DNA from: Haloferula sp. BvORR071
GTDB taxonomy: Bacteria > Verrucomicrobiota > Verrucomicrobiia > Verrucomicrobiales > Akkermansiaceae
Length of the DNA: 64,000 bases
Assembly (NCBI RefSeq): GCF_000739615.1
Contig: NZ_BATP01000032.1
Coordinates: forward strand, 153,394-217,393
Reading direction: 5' to 3'
Part shown: positions 25,993 through 36,636 of the stretch, in pieces
Layout of the letters: each line of letters opens with the position of its first letter
Numbering within the stretch: position 1 is the stretch's first letter
Position numbers and translations under genes: made by a program
Notes under the pieces: model-generated
What the model saw: the letters and a program-made list of their open reading frames with translations, nothing else
The model's database searches: none
Told to the model about the DNA's origin: nothing

Positions 25993-27774
25993 TCAGTTAT
26001 TGTCGTTCAACGAGACCTTGGGGATCGTGTATTCGGCCTGGTCGCCCGCCGCTTCGGTGAGGGTGGTCAGCGTGGCGACGTAGGCGCGCCAAGCCGCCTT
26101 GTGGGCGGCGATCTGCTTGGAGAGGACCTCGTAGGGATATTCGTTGTCGCTCTTGCCCATCTGGCGGGCAAGCGCGCGCATTTCATCCGCCGCGGCCACC
26201 GCGGCCTTGTGCAAGTCGCGGTCGCGGATGTCGATGTAGGAGCCCATCTTATCGAGCTTCTCGCGGCATTGCTGGAAGATCTCGTCGAGGCGTTTCGGGA
26301 CGAGTTTCTCAGTGGTGATGTTCTCGATCTCGCGGATCGGCTCGATGGCGTCGCGGATTTCGCGGGCCAGTATATTGCGTTGCAGGGCGCGCGGGCGGTT
26401 GTTCGAACCCTGCAGGGTCAGCAGGCGGGCGGAGGCGTGCTGGGGCATCGCGGTACCCAAGTCGCGCAGGCGGGTTAGCACGCTCGGATTGGAGATGAAG
26501 GTGCCCAGTGGCTTGCCGACGGCGGCCTTGCGGATTTCGGCGAAGCGGCCGTAGGCATCGGCGGCCTCCGGTTTCGGGGTGCCGGAGCCCAGGTCGCAGA
26601 GTTCGTCCACATTGGCCGCCACCACGACCTCCCAGTTCATGAAGAAGGAGGCGTTGTCCAGGACCAGCAAGCCAGCGAGGTATTCAGCACCGGCAGCAGG
26701 CACGATCAGGCGGCCGCCGGGAGCGGACTTCATCGCGGCCAGGCTGCGCAGGTTTTCCCAGAAGTGCGGTGGCAGCTCGAGCTTGCCATCCTTGCCGACC
26801 ACCGCCAGCGCGATGGCACCCGGGGCCTTGCCGCTCAGCGCGCCATCGGCCAGCAGCAGACTGCTGCCAGAGAGCGAGGCACCGTTCCAAGTGGGTGAGA
26901 GATCTTTCCCCGGAGTGACCAAGGCGTGGACCGGGCCGCCGGTCTGATGGCGGCGGCCGAGAAAGGCCTGCACCTCCTTGGCGGCATCGGCATTGGCCGT
27001 GGCCAAAGGCTTGGCGGAGAAGCCGATCGTCACACCTTCGCCCTCGCTGGCGGGGCTGGCGGCGAGTTCGACCGGGACCAGCTCCAGTGCCGTGTGGGCA
27101 CCATCCTTGTCGACGGGCCATGCGGGGATCAGTGAGCTGACATTCGGCAGCGCGATGTTGGCGACCACCGGCGGCTTGTCCGGGGTCAGCGGATCGCTAC
27201 CGCCATCATCCTCCTTGCGGGGCTTCACCTTGGGTCCGACCTTCTTGCCGAAGGCGGATTCCGGGGCGATCCAGCCGGCCCATGCGCCTTGCTCGCCGGA
27301 TTCCTTGAGGGCGTTGGCCTTCGGGTGCCGCGGATCGGAAAAAGCGAGGACATCGCCCAGGCAGGCGGCGAGCGCGTGACCATCGGCCCCGGCTTCCGGC
27401 ATTTCCAGCCAGTCGAGCAACTGCCAGGCACGGCTGAGGGAGCGCTCCAGCTCCTTGCCATCGGTGTGTTCCGGGAATTCGCCGGCCTGGAGCTTCTCGA
27501 GTTGCTCGCGGGCCTGGCGGTTCGCCGGGTCCAGCGCCAGGGCCAGTGCGGTCATCTGGGCCAGTGCCCGGGAGGCCTCGGGACCGCGGCCAAGCTTCGC
27601 CCCGGAAATCGCCAGCACTTGGCGCGAGAGGGTACCCATGGTCTCGACATCCACCGGCAGGCGGTCACGGCGGAAGGGCACGGGGCCTTCCGCGGGCGCC
27701 ACGAAGTCCGCCCGAGCCCCTGCCGTTGCCGCGTATGCCACCATGGCGAATGCGAGCCATTTCATCCGCTTCAT
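25993..27774 (-). CDS. Large secreted protein of unknown function
   Basis: This 593-residue product has a signal peptide (MKRMKWLAFAMVAYAATAGARA). The first third is Ala/Leu-rich and helical (VLAISGAKLG, ALAQMTALALALDPANRQ); the middle part is beta-rich; and the last 200 residues are long charged helices (EIRDAIEPIREIENIT, LDEIFQQCREKLDKMGSY). I recognise no motif or catalytic pattern. It is the first gene of the minus-strand block that continues with the HtrA-type and OmpA-family genes (105-bp gap), so an envelope role is plausible. Confidence 0.65.
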   Translation of the reverse strand: MKRMKWLAFAMVAYAATAGARADFVAPAEGPVPFRRDRLPVDVETMGTLSRQVLAISGAKLGRGPEASRALAQMTALALALDPANRQAREQLEKLQAGEFPEHTDGKELERSLSRAWQLLDWLEMPEAGADGHALAACLGDVLAFSDPRHPKANALKESGEQGAWAGWIAPESAFGKKVGPKVKPRKEDDGGSDPLTPDKPPVVANIALPNVSSLIPAWPVDKDGAHTALELVPVELAASPASEGEGVTIGFSAKPLATANADAAKEVQAFLGRRHQTGGPVHALVTPGKDLSPTWNGASLSGSSLLLADGALSGKAPGAIALAVVGKDGKLELPPHFWENLRSLAAMKSAPGGRLIVPAAGAEYLAGLLVLDNASFFMNWEVVVAANVDELCDLGSGTPKPEAADAYGRFAEIRKAAVGKPLGTFISNPSVLTRLRDLGTAMPQHASARLLTLQGSNNRPRALQRNILAREIRDAIEPIREIENITTEKLVPKRLDEIFQQCREKLDKMGSYIDIRDRDLHKAAVAAADEMRALARQMGKSDNEYPYEVLSKQIAAHKAAWRAYVATLTTLTEAAGDQAEYTIPKVSLNDNN

Positions 27775-27856
27775 CGTAGCGATTCATACGCCCGCCCGCG
27801 AGCGGGAATTACCGCGGAAGAGGCTTTTCGGAACCGTGAAGGAATAGCGGCTGGGG

Positions 27857-27951
27857 ATTTGAGCCGCGGATAAGAAGGCCTCGCAGATCCGCCTCCTCGG
27901 ATTCTTCCTGCCTTTCATCCGTGGAAATCCTTCTCCATCCGCGGTTCAAAT
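27857..27951. repeat. Imperfect inverted repeat
   Basis: ATTTGAGCCGCGGAT (27857-27871) is matched in inverse by ATCCGCGGTTCAAAT (27937-27951), 14 of 15 positions. The interior is also partly palindromic (AAGAAGGC..., CCTTCTCC). It lies in the 230-bp gap between the large unknown and the thioesterase genes, beside a copy of the ATTGATGATTGG element. Confidence 0.6.
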
Positions 27952-27982
27952 CGGCCTTCTGCCCCCGCAGGCACCCTCCGAT

Positions 27983-28014
27983 TGATGATTGGAAGATCGG
28001 GGATTGATGATTTC
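27983..28014. repeat. ATTGATGATTGG-family element, single copy
   Basis: TTGATGATTGGAAGATCGGG and the following GATTGATGATTTC match the two arms of the inverted repeat at 32662-32820. The copy ends at the start region of the thioesterase gene. Confidence 0.5.
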
Positions 28015-28021
28015 TTCCCGC

Positions 28022-28432
28022 ATGCCTTTGCCCGCCGACCTGAGCTCAGACACCCGTGAGGAAGTGATGTTTTTCGATACCGACATCGGCGGGGTGGTCC
28101 ACAACCTGGCCTACCTGCGGATGATCGAGACCTGCCGCACCCGCCTGGCCGCGAAGATGGGCATGGACCTGAAATCGATGGCCGAGACCAAGCTCTTCCC
28201 CGTGGTAGTGCGGACCGAGATCGATTACCGCAAGCCCGCGACCCTCGGCGATGTGCTGCTGCTGCACGGCAAGCTGGATGAGCTGCAGCGGGCGCGGTTT
28301 TGGTGCGCCTTTGAGGTCCGCCGCGAAAGCGACGACGCTCTCCTGATCACCTGCCGCCAAGCCCTCGCCCTCGTGCAGATGCCAGAGGGCAGGCCGGTGA
28401 GGCTGCCGAAGGAGTGGGGGAATGGGGCGTGA
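28022..28432 (+). CDS. Acyl-CoA thioesterase of the YbgC/4HBT hotdog family
   Basis: The 136-residue product (ATG 28022; ATG 28007 is the alternative) contains EEVMFFDTDIGGVVHNLAYL, the 4-hydroxybenzoyl-CoA thioesterase signature with the catalytic Asp (DTD), followed by the conserved RTEIDYRKPATLGDVL. Members hydrolyse acyl-CoA, and YbgC associates with the Tol-Pal system. No tol genes are present here, so the substrate is open. Repeat elements immediately precede it. Confidence 0.88.
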   Translation: MPLPADLSSDTREEVMFFDTDIGGVVHNLAYLRMIETCRTRLAAKMGMDLKSMAETKLFPVVVRTEIDYRKPATLGDVLLLHGKLDELQRARFWCAFEVRRESDDALLITCRQALALVQMPEGRPVRLPKEWGNGA

Positions 28433-28439
28433 TCTTTCT

Positions 28440-28506
28440 GCGGCGCAGCCGCCTTGGAGTGCGTGTAGCCTGCTACCGCTTTCCGACAGGCAGCCTGCTG
28501 CCGTGA
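28440..28506. repeat. Left REP-like arm flanking RAYT gene
   Basis: A 67-bp segment beginning GCGGCGCAGCCGCCTTGGAG is an inverted near-copy of 29267-29331 downstream of the transposase, with the first 44 bases identical. It contains two hairpin-forming units, GTAGCCTGCTAC and GGCAGCCTGCTGCC. Confidence 0.9.
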
Positions 28507-28600
28507 ATCGTGTGAACGTCCTCCCGATCACCTCGCCACCGTCCCCTCAGCCAATCCCGGATTCCTTGATCCACCTCCGATCTTCCCCCATCTTCATCTC

Positions 28601-29191
28601 ATGGAATCCGTCCCCCTCCTCCCGGACGACGAAGCCACCATCAAGGGCACCCGCGATTGGCCCCACGCTCCTCCCCATCGTCTGAAGGACACAGGCGTTT
28701 ACTTCCTAACAGCTCGAGCCATTGGTGCCCGCCACCTCCTCTTGGAGCCAGACATGCGGGACTGGTTCCAAGACCTTCTCCTGTCACTGATGGAGGAGAA
28801 CGGCTGGAAGCTCGAAGCTTGGGCGATTCTCTCCAATCACTACCACTTGATTGGTCACAGCCCCACGGGAGGAGGGCAGACGCTCCGGAAGATGGTGACC
28901 AAGCTCCACAGCTTCACCACCAAGGAGCGGAACCGTCGTGATGGGATGGCTGGCAGGACCGGCTTGTGGCACAATTATCGCGAGACCTTGTTGACGCACC
29001 AGAGGAGCTATTTGGCGCGGCTTCATTATGTGCACCAGAATGCGGTGCATCACGGATTGGTGCAGCTTGGGTCGGATTGGAAATGGTGCAGCGCTGCGGC
29101 TTTCAAAAAGGCGGTGTCGCCGGCTGGGGTGAAGGCGATTTCTAGTTTCAGTTACGACGAGATCGCGGAGAAGGACGGGGATAACCGGTGA
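28601..29191 (+). CDS. rayT: REP-associated tyrosine transposase (RAYT, Y1_Tnp)
   Basis: This 196-residue protein has the HUH-endonuclease pair His80-Tyr-His82 (LSNHYHLIGH) and a candidate catalytic Tyr144 (LARLHYVHQNAVHHG), both characteristic of the IS200/IS605-like RAYT family. RAYTs nick single-stranded DNA at REP palindromes and are thought to mobilise them. The gene is flanked by inverted near-identical 67-bp REP-like arms (28440-28506 and 29267-29331), a REPtron arrangement. It carries no second transposition gene and is probably a domesticated single-copy RAYT rather than an active IS. Confidence 0.9.
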   Translation: MESVPLLPDDEATIKGTRDWPHAPPHRLKDTGVYFLTARAIGARHLLLEPDMRDWFQDLLLSLMEENGWKLEAWAILSNHYHLIGHSPTGGGQTLRKMVTKLHSFTTKERNRRDGMAGRTGLWHNYRETLLTHQRSYLARLHYVHQNAVHHGLVQLGSDWKWCSAAAFKKAVSPAGVKAISSFSYDEIAEKDGDNR

Positions 29192-29266
29192 TGGGCGGGT
29201 GTGTCCCGTAGGATTTGGGGCACGCCATAGCGGGCGTGGAGATTGACCGAGACCTTGCGCGTGCTT

Positions 29267-29331
29267 CACGGTAGCAGGCTACCTGCCGAAAGCGGTAGCA
29301 GGCTACACGCACTCCAAGGCGGCTGCGCCGC
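29267..29331. repeat. Right REP-like arm flanking RAYT gene
   Basis: This is the inverse near-copy of 28440-28506; the only differences are in the GTAGC/GGCAGC hairpin unit. It ends beside the stop of the alaS gene, which it may also serve as a transcription-terminating structure (no T-run seen). Confidence 0.9.
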
Positions 29332-29356
29332 GTTAAGCAGCCGCCCCCCTGCCTGT

Positions 29357-32572
<3,216 letters not shown>

Positions 32573-32661
32573 GGCTTGCTAGCGGGCTAGGTCGTTGAGG
32601 CGGAAAGGGCGGGGAAGGTGGAGGATGCCGCGCGGGGAGTAAAGCACCGGCTTGGGGCGGA

Positions 32662-32820
32662 AAATCACCAATCATCAATCTTCCAATCACCAATCAGACT
32701 GTGTGAAGGGGGGCGCAAGCGGGAGCGGGCCGGACCGATAGGCTCTGAATTCCAACCGCTTGCGCAAAAATTCTGCCAAACACTTCGTTTGATGATTGGA
32801 AGATTGATGATTGGTGATTT
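32662..32820. repeat. 28-bp inverted repeat, ATTGATGATTGG family
   Basis: The arms at 32662-32689 and 32793-32820 are exact reverse complements over 28 bases, in the gap between alaS and the RRM gene. They share the word ATTGATGATTGG with the copy at 27983-28014. The spacer of 103 bp has no obvious gene. Confidence 0.8.
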
Positions 32821-32832
32821 CCTTGTCCCGGC

Positions 32833-33150
32833 ATGATCATCCTCGTCCGCAACATCGACCGCGCCATCACCGAGATGGAAATGCGCAAGGTCCTCGAAAA
32901 GCACGGCAAGGTCCGCAGCTTTGACCTCGTTTTGGACAAGGCGACCGGCCAGTCCAAGGGCTTCGGCTTCGCCGACATGCCGGGCCACGACGAAGCGCTG
33001 GCCGCGGTCGAGGCGTTGGATGGCTTTCAGGTCGGCACGCTGAAGCTGCGGGTGAAGCGCGCCGCTTCTTCCTCCCTACTCAAGGAACCGCCGCCCTCCC
33101 GCCCCAAGCCGCAAAAGCGCCCCCGGCCGCCTGGGAAGGGTCGGAGGTAG
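32833..33150 (+). CDS. RNA-recognition-motif (RRM) RNA-binding protein
   Basis: The 105-residue product is a single RRM with RNP2 (IILVRNI, residues 2-8) and RNP1 (SKGFGFADM, residues 41-49), followed by a Pro/Lys/Arg-rich tail (RPKPQKRPRPPGKGRR). Small RRM proteins of this type are common in cyanobacteria and Verrucomicrobia and probably act as RNA chaperones. The ATG follows the ATTGATGATTGG inverted repeat. Alternative targets cannot be told from sequence. Confidence 0.9.
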   Translation: MIILVRNIDRAITEMEMRKVLEKHGKVRSFDLVLDKATGQSKGFGFADMPGHDEALAAVEALDGFQVGTLKLRVKRAASSSLLKEPPPSRPKPQKRPRPPGKGRR

Positions 33151-33221
33151 TGCGACTTGATTTTCGCGGTTAAAGAAGCAGACCGCGAACCACGGCAAGA
33201 CTATGCCTTCGGCTTGGCCGC

Positions 33222-34091
33222 TCAGGGCTTCTTGATCGTCGCATTGATCACCGAATTGGAAGGTCCTTCCGCGGTCATGAAAACCTGCGGGCTCGGCTTC
33301 ATCTCCATGTTCATGGTGGAGAGCGTGCTGATTTGCAGGTCCACACGGTCGGCCAAGGAGCGGCGGATCGTGGACTCGCCCTTGAACTTGAGCTTCACCC
33401 CGGCATCGGTCCGGCCGATCGGGGTGCCGCTGATGTCGAAGCTCATCTTCAGCAGCGCGCAGGGCGTGCCGGCGTAGTCCTCGACCTTCACGAATTCCAT
33501 CGTGCAGCTGCCTTCCGGTTTCGCGGCACCCGCGAGGGACTCCAGTTGCTTGAGGTCCACCGGCCACTTGTCGCCGGGCTTGCGCGGAGTGTCGCCGTAG
33601 CGGCTGAGGTCTTCGTCCTTGGTGAAGCTGTCGGCCATCGTCTTGAGGAAGGCCGTCATCGCGTCGTTGGGCGTGCCTTGCTCCAGGGTGGCGGTCCAGG
33701 TGCCGTCCTTTTCCTCCAGGATCACCGCCTTGTCCGCGAGCGGCGAGGGCGCGGGCGGTATTGCCTGATCCTTGCCGGACATGACCATCTTGCCGGTGGT
33801 GTCGATCAGGCCGGTGATCTTGCGGAGCTTGGAGGGGCTGAGGATCTCGGTGGTATCGGTGACGATGTCCTTGCGGCTCATCGTCCCATCCATCGACTGG
33901 CCGTTCGGCAGGGTGGCGGTCAGCTTTGCTTCCTTGAGGTCGGTGGTGGTCTCACGGGTGATCTTGGTGCCCGCCGGGAGGTCGAAGCGCTTGCCCTTCA
34001 CCGCCAGCACCTGGCCATCGTCCGCGAAGGCGCTGGGAAGCAAGGACAGGCCGGCGGCGGCGAGCGTGGCAAGGAGCGGGGCTTTCTTCAT
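33222..34091 (-). CDS. Secreted hypothetical protein (tandem paralogue 1)
   Basis: This 289-residue protein has a signal peptide (MKKAPLLATLAAAGLSLLPSAFA). A repeated phrase YGDTPRKPGDKWPVDLKQLE (about residue 165) recurs in the gene 70 bp upstream (YGDTPRKPGDTWKVDPKQLA). The two proteins share the overall layout of a long beta-rich chain. Both have an LxADxVDL motif near the end (SLADRVDLQIS here, SLADLVDLETK there). No catalytic motif is recognised. Confidence 0.65.
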   Translation of the reverse strand: MKKAPLLATLAAAGLSLLPSAFADDGQVLAVKGKRFDLPAGTKITRETTTDLKEAKLTATLPNGQSMDGTMSRKDIVTDTTEILSPSKLRKITGLIDTTGKMVMSGKDQAIPPAPSPLADKAVILEEKDGTWTATLEQGTPNDAMTAFLKTMADSFTKDEDLSRYGDTPRKPGDKWPVDLKQLESLAGAAKPEGSCTMEFVKVEDYAGTPCALLKMSFDISGTPIGRTDAGVKLKFKGESTIRRSLADRVDLQISTLSTMNMEMKPSPQVFMTAEGPSNSVINATIKKP

Positions 34092-34161
34092 GGCCGCGAG
34101 GCTGGCGCAGCGCCGCGGGGAGGGGAAGCAAATGTCTCGCCGCCCGGGAAGGGCCTGCCGC

Positions 34162-35055
34162 TCAGGGCTTGGCGAGGGTGTTGTGGTCCTCGAACCGCAT
34201 CGTCCCCTGCATCGTGATCACGGGGCCGGCATCCGGGGTCGCACTCGCATCCTTGAGCGTGAACTTCGCCTCCAGCTTGGTTTCGAGATCCACCAAATCG
34301 GCCAGCGAGCGCAGGGTGCTGCCCTCGCCCTTGAGGGTCAGATTGCCACCGCTGAGGGTGCCGCGGGCCAAGACGCCCCGGAGATCGAAGACCGGCTTCA
34401 GCACGGCGCAGCGGACGCCGCCGACTTCCTTGATCTCCACGAATTCGATCGTGAGCGAGCCGCTGAGCTCCATGGCCCCGGCGAACTCCGCCAGTTGCTT
34501 GGGATCGACCTTCCAGGTGTCACCCGGCTTGCGCGGCGTATCGCCGTAAAGGAGCAGGGCGTCGTTGCGGGCGAAGATGCTGGTGAAGAGCTTGATTTCC
34601 TCCTGCTGCTCCGCCGTGGGCGCTCCGGAGAGGAGCGAGGCGCTGTAGCTGCCGTCCTTTTCCTCGATGAAGAGGGGCTTGCGTGTGAGCGGTCCCGGCA
34701 TCAGCGGCGGATCGACCTTCTCATCCTCGCCGCTGACAGCCGACTTCGAGGTCCCCGCGATTTGGGTCTGGGTCCGCCGGTAGCGGGTGGCGGCGATCCG
34801 CTCGGTGACGATCGTCTGGCTGCCGTCGAGGTTCACCTTGCCCGTCTCGTCCTTCTCGCCCCGCGCCTTGATGGTCAGGAGACCATCCTTCACCTCGAAG
34901 CTGTCACTCTCGGTCAGCTTGCCGCCGACCGGGATCGGGCTCTCTTTCTTGGCGAGGACGTAGCTTTCCGCAGGCTTCTCCTCCGCGGGCGAGATGCCGG
35001 CAGTGGCGAGCAAGAGGGCAGTGGCGGATGCCAGTCCGGAAAGAAGCGTTTTCAT
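34162..35055 (-). CDS. Secreted hypothetical protein (tandem paralogue 2)
   Basis: The start at 35055 (MKTLLSGLASATALLLATAG) gives 297 residues with a signal peptide. It shares YGDTPRKPGD, SLADLVDLETK and the general beta-rich layout with its neighbour at 33222-34091, so this is a tandem duplication on the same strand. Function unknown. Confidence 0.65.
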   Translation of the reverse strand: MKTLLSGLASATALLLATAGISPAEEKPAESYVLAKKESPIPVGGKLTESDSFEVKDGLLTIKARGEKDETGKVNLDGSQTIVTERIAATRYRRTQTQIAGTSKSAVSGEDEKVDPPLMPGPLTRKPLFIEEKDGSYSASLLSGAPTAEQQEEIKLFTSIFARNDALLLYGDTPRKPGDTWKVDPKQLAEFAGAMELSGSLTIEFVEIKEVGGVRCAVLKPVFDLRGVLARGTLSGGNLTLKGEGSTLRSLADLVDLETKLEAKFTLKDASATPDAGPVITMQGTMRFEDHNTLAKP

Positions 35056-35165
35056 CACGGGGTCGGAATGCCCCGAGAGTCCCCACGCGGGCGGGAAAGA
35101 GAAGGCAGAAGATTCCGCGGCTGCCATTTGACGGCAGGCGGAGGATTGCCTCTGGTAGCCAGCGC

Positions 35166-35807
35166 ATGCCTACGCCCTTGGACCACGGCCTCGCCCTCAA
35201 GCATCTGCAGAAGTCCTGCCCCTCCATGAAGGCGCTGATCCGCCGGATCGGTGTTTGCGGACTGGAGATGGAAACCGGGCGCACGCCCTTCCAGGCACTG
35301 GTCCACGCCGTCGCACACCAGCAGCTCCACGGCAAGGCCGCGGGCACCATCCTCGACCGCTACCGCAAGCTCTTCCCCGGCGGCCGCTACCCGGGGCCGA
35401 AGGCGCTGGCGACGGTCACGGATGAGCAGCTCCGCGGCGTCGGCTTTTCGCGCGCGAAGACCGCCGCGATCCGCGATCTCGCGGAAAAGGCGCTGTCCGG
35501 GATCGTGCCTTCCTCGAAGGCCATCGCCGCATTATCTGATGAGGAGATCATCGAGCGCCTCACGCAGGTCCGCGGGATCGGCCGCTGGACGGTGGAGATG
35601 CTGCTGATCTTCACCCTCGGCCGGCCGGATGTCTGGCCGGTGGACGACTACGGCGTGCGCGCCGGCTACAAGATCGCCTACGGCCTGCCCGAGATGCCGA
35701 AGCCGAAGGAACTGATGGCTCTCGGCGAGCGCTTCCGGCCGCATCGATCGGTGGCGGCGTGGTACATGTGGCGGGCTACGGATACGAACCGCTCGCCGGA
35801 ACAGTGA
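35166..35807 (+). CDS. DNA-3-methyladenine glycosylase II-like (HhH-GPD) protein
   Basis: The 213-residue product has a helix-hairpin-helix GPD motif: LTQVRGIGRWTVEMLLIF followed by DVWPVDDYGVRAG, with a candidate catalytic Asp at 160/161. The N-terminal region HAVAHQQLHGKAAGTILDR is typical of AlkA-type enzymes. It removes alkylated bases (3-methyladenine) from DNA in base-excision repair. It is divergent from the secreted paralogue pair with a 110-bp gap. Substrate breadth is unknown. Confidence 0.92.
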   Translation: MPTPLDHGLALKHLQKSCPSMKALIRRIGVCGLEMETGRTPFQALVHAVAHQQLHGKAAGTILDRYRKLFPGGRYPGPKALATVTDEQLRGVGFSRAKTAAIRDLAEKALSGIVPSSKAIAALSDEEIIERLTQVRGIGRWTVEMLLIFTLGRPDVWPVDDYGVRAGYKIAYGLPEMPKPKELMALGERFRPHRSVAAWYMWRATDTNRSPEQ

Positions 35808-35844
35808 GCGGCGGGTGAGGAGGGCGGCGGGAAGGAGCGCTATC

Positions 35845-36336
35845 CTATTCCTTCTTCTCCCCTTTCTCCGCCTCGGCTTTCTTGGCGGCCTCTATCGCGG
35901 CACGCAGCTTGTTTGTTAGTTCCTTGGCCTCCTCTGGGGAGGTCCCCGAGATTTGGAAATTCTTCCCTAATGGCACCGAGTTGACCACGGGTGCGGTCCG
36001 GATTTTGCCATCGATGATCACGGCCAGCCGCAGCACTCCCGGCTTGCCGTCCTTGGTGGCGGCGATCATCCGCTGCTCGCCTTCCGGGTTTAGTTTCACC
36101 GCGACTGAGGTGCCGTCCTGCTCCTCCACGGGCGATGCCTCTGCGAGATGCCGGTCACCGATGATCAACTCATCGGAGACCGTGAGCTTCTCTGCTGGCG
36201 CGTTCTGTTCCTGTCCCGGTGGCCGCGGGGCCTCGTAAGTCTTCGCTCCCTTTCTCGCCTCCACCACTTGGCGGATCTCCAGGAAATCGGCGGCTGAGAT
36301 TTGGACGAGAGCAAAGAGGGCGAGGAGAGCACGCAT
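35845..36336 (-). CDS. Secreted stand-alone SecD P1-head-like protein
   Basis: This 163-residue product (start ATG 36336, MRALLALFALVQIS signal) contains a domain resembling the P1 head of SecD: VKLNPEGEQRMIAATKDGK, LRLAVIIDGKIRTAPVVN and GTSPEEAKELTNKLRAA. SecD P1 is a periplasmic domain that helps protein translocation; here it appears without the SecD membrane part. It ends in a Lys/Glu-rich tail. Its role is unknown; a periplasmic chaperone-like function is inference. Confidence 0.7.
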   Translation of the reverse strand: MRALLALFALVQISAADFLEIRQVVEARKGAKTYEAPRPPGQEQNAPAEKLTVSDELIIGDRHLAEASPVEEQDGTSVAVKLNPEGEQRMIAATKDGKPGVLRLAVIIDGKIRTAPVVNSVPLGKNFQISGTSPEEAKELTNKLRAAIEAAKKAEAEKGEKKE

Positions 36337-36636
36337 GGGCCTATGTAACGCGAAGCCGGAACTCGGAGTCAATTGGAAGACCGGATCTGCTTTTCCACTC
36401 GCGCGTCCATTCCGCCTGCGGGGTGCATCTTGCACAGCAATCCCCCGCACATTCCCGGAGTCGTGCAAAATGCCGCGCATCAAGGATTCTGAGAAGATGA
36501 GAAATCCGCGCGGAATGAACGGCTATCACCGCTTCCTAATGCTCCGCACGCTAAGGATTCCATCATTCTCCGGCTGAAATGTGGTCCCCGGCACGATTTC
36601 AGCAGGGCTTAAGTGGCCCCCGTCTTCTTCGTCGCC
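36337..36636. other. Gene-free gap
   Basis: No gene is supported in these 300 bases between the divergent SecD-P1-like and DUF5060 genes. The only structure seen is a short GTGCA...TGCAC dyad near 36422-36434. Confidence 0.5.

Noticed and set aside
27937..27951. tRNA T-arm (GGTTCAAAT)
   Set aside because: No cloverleaf around it; the stretch is half of an inverted repeat.
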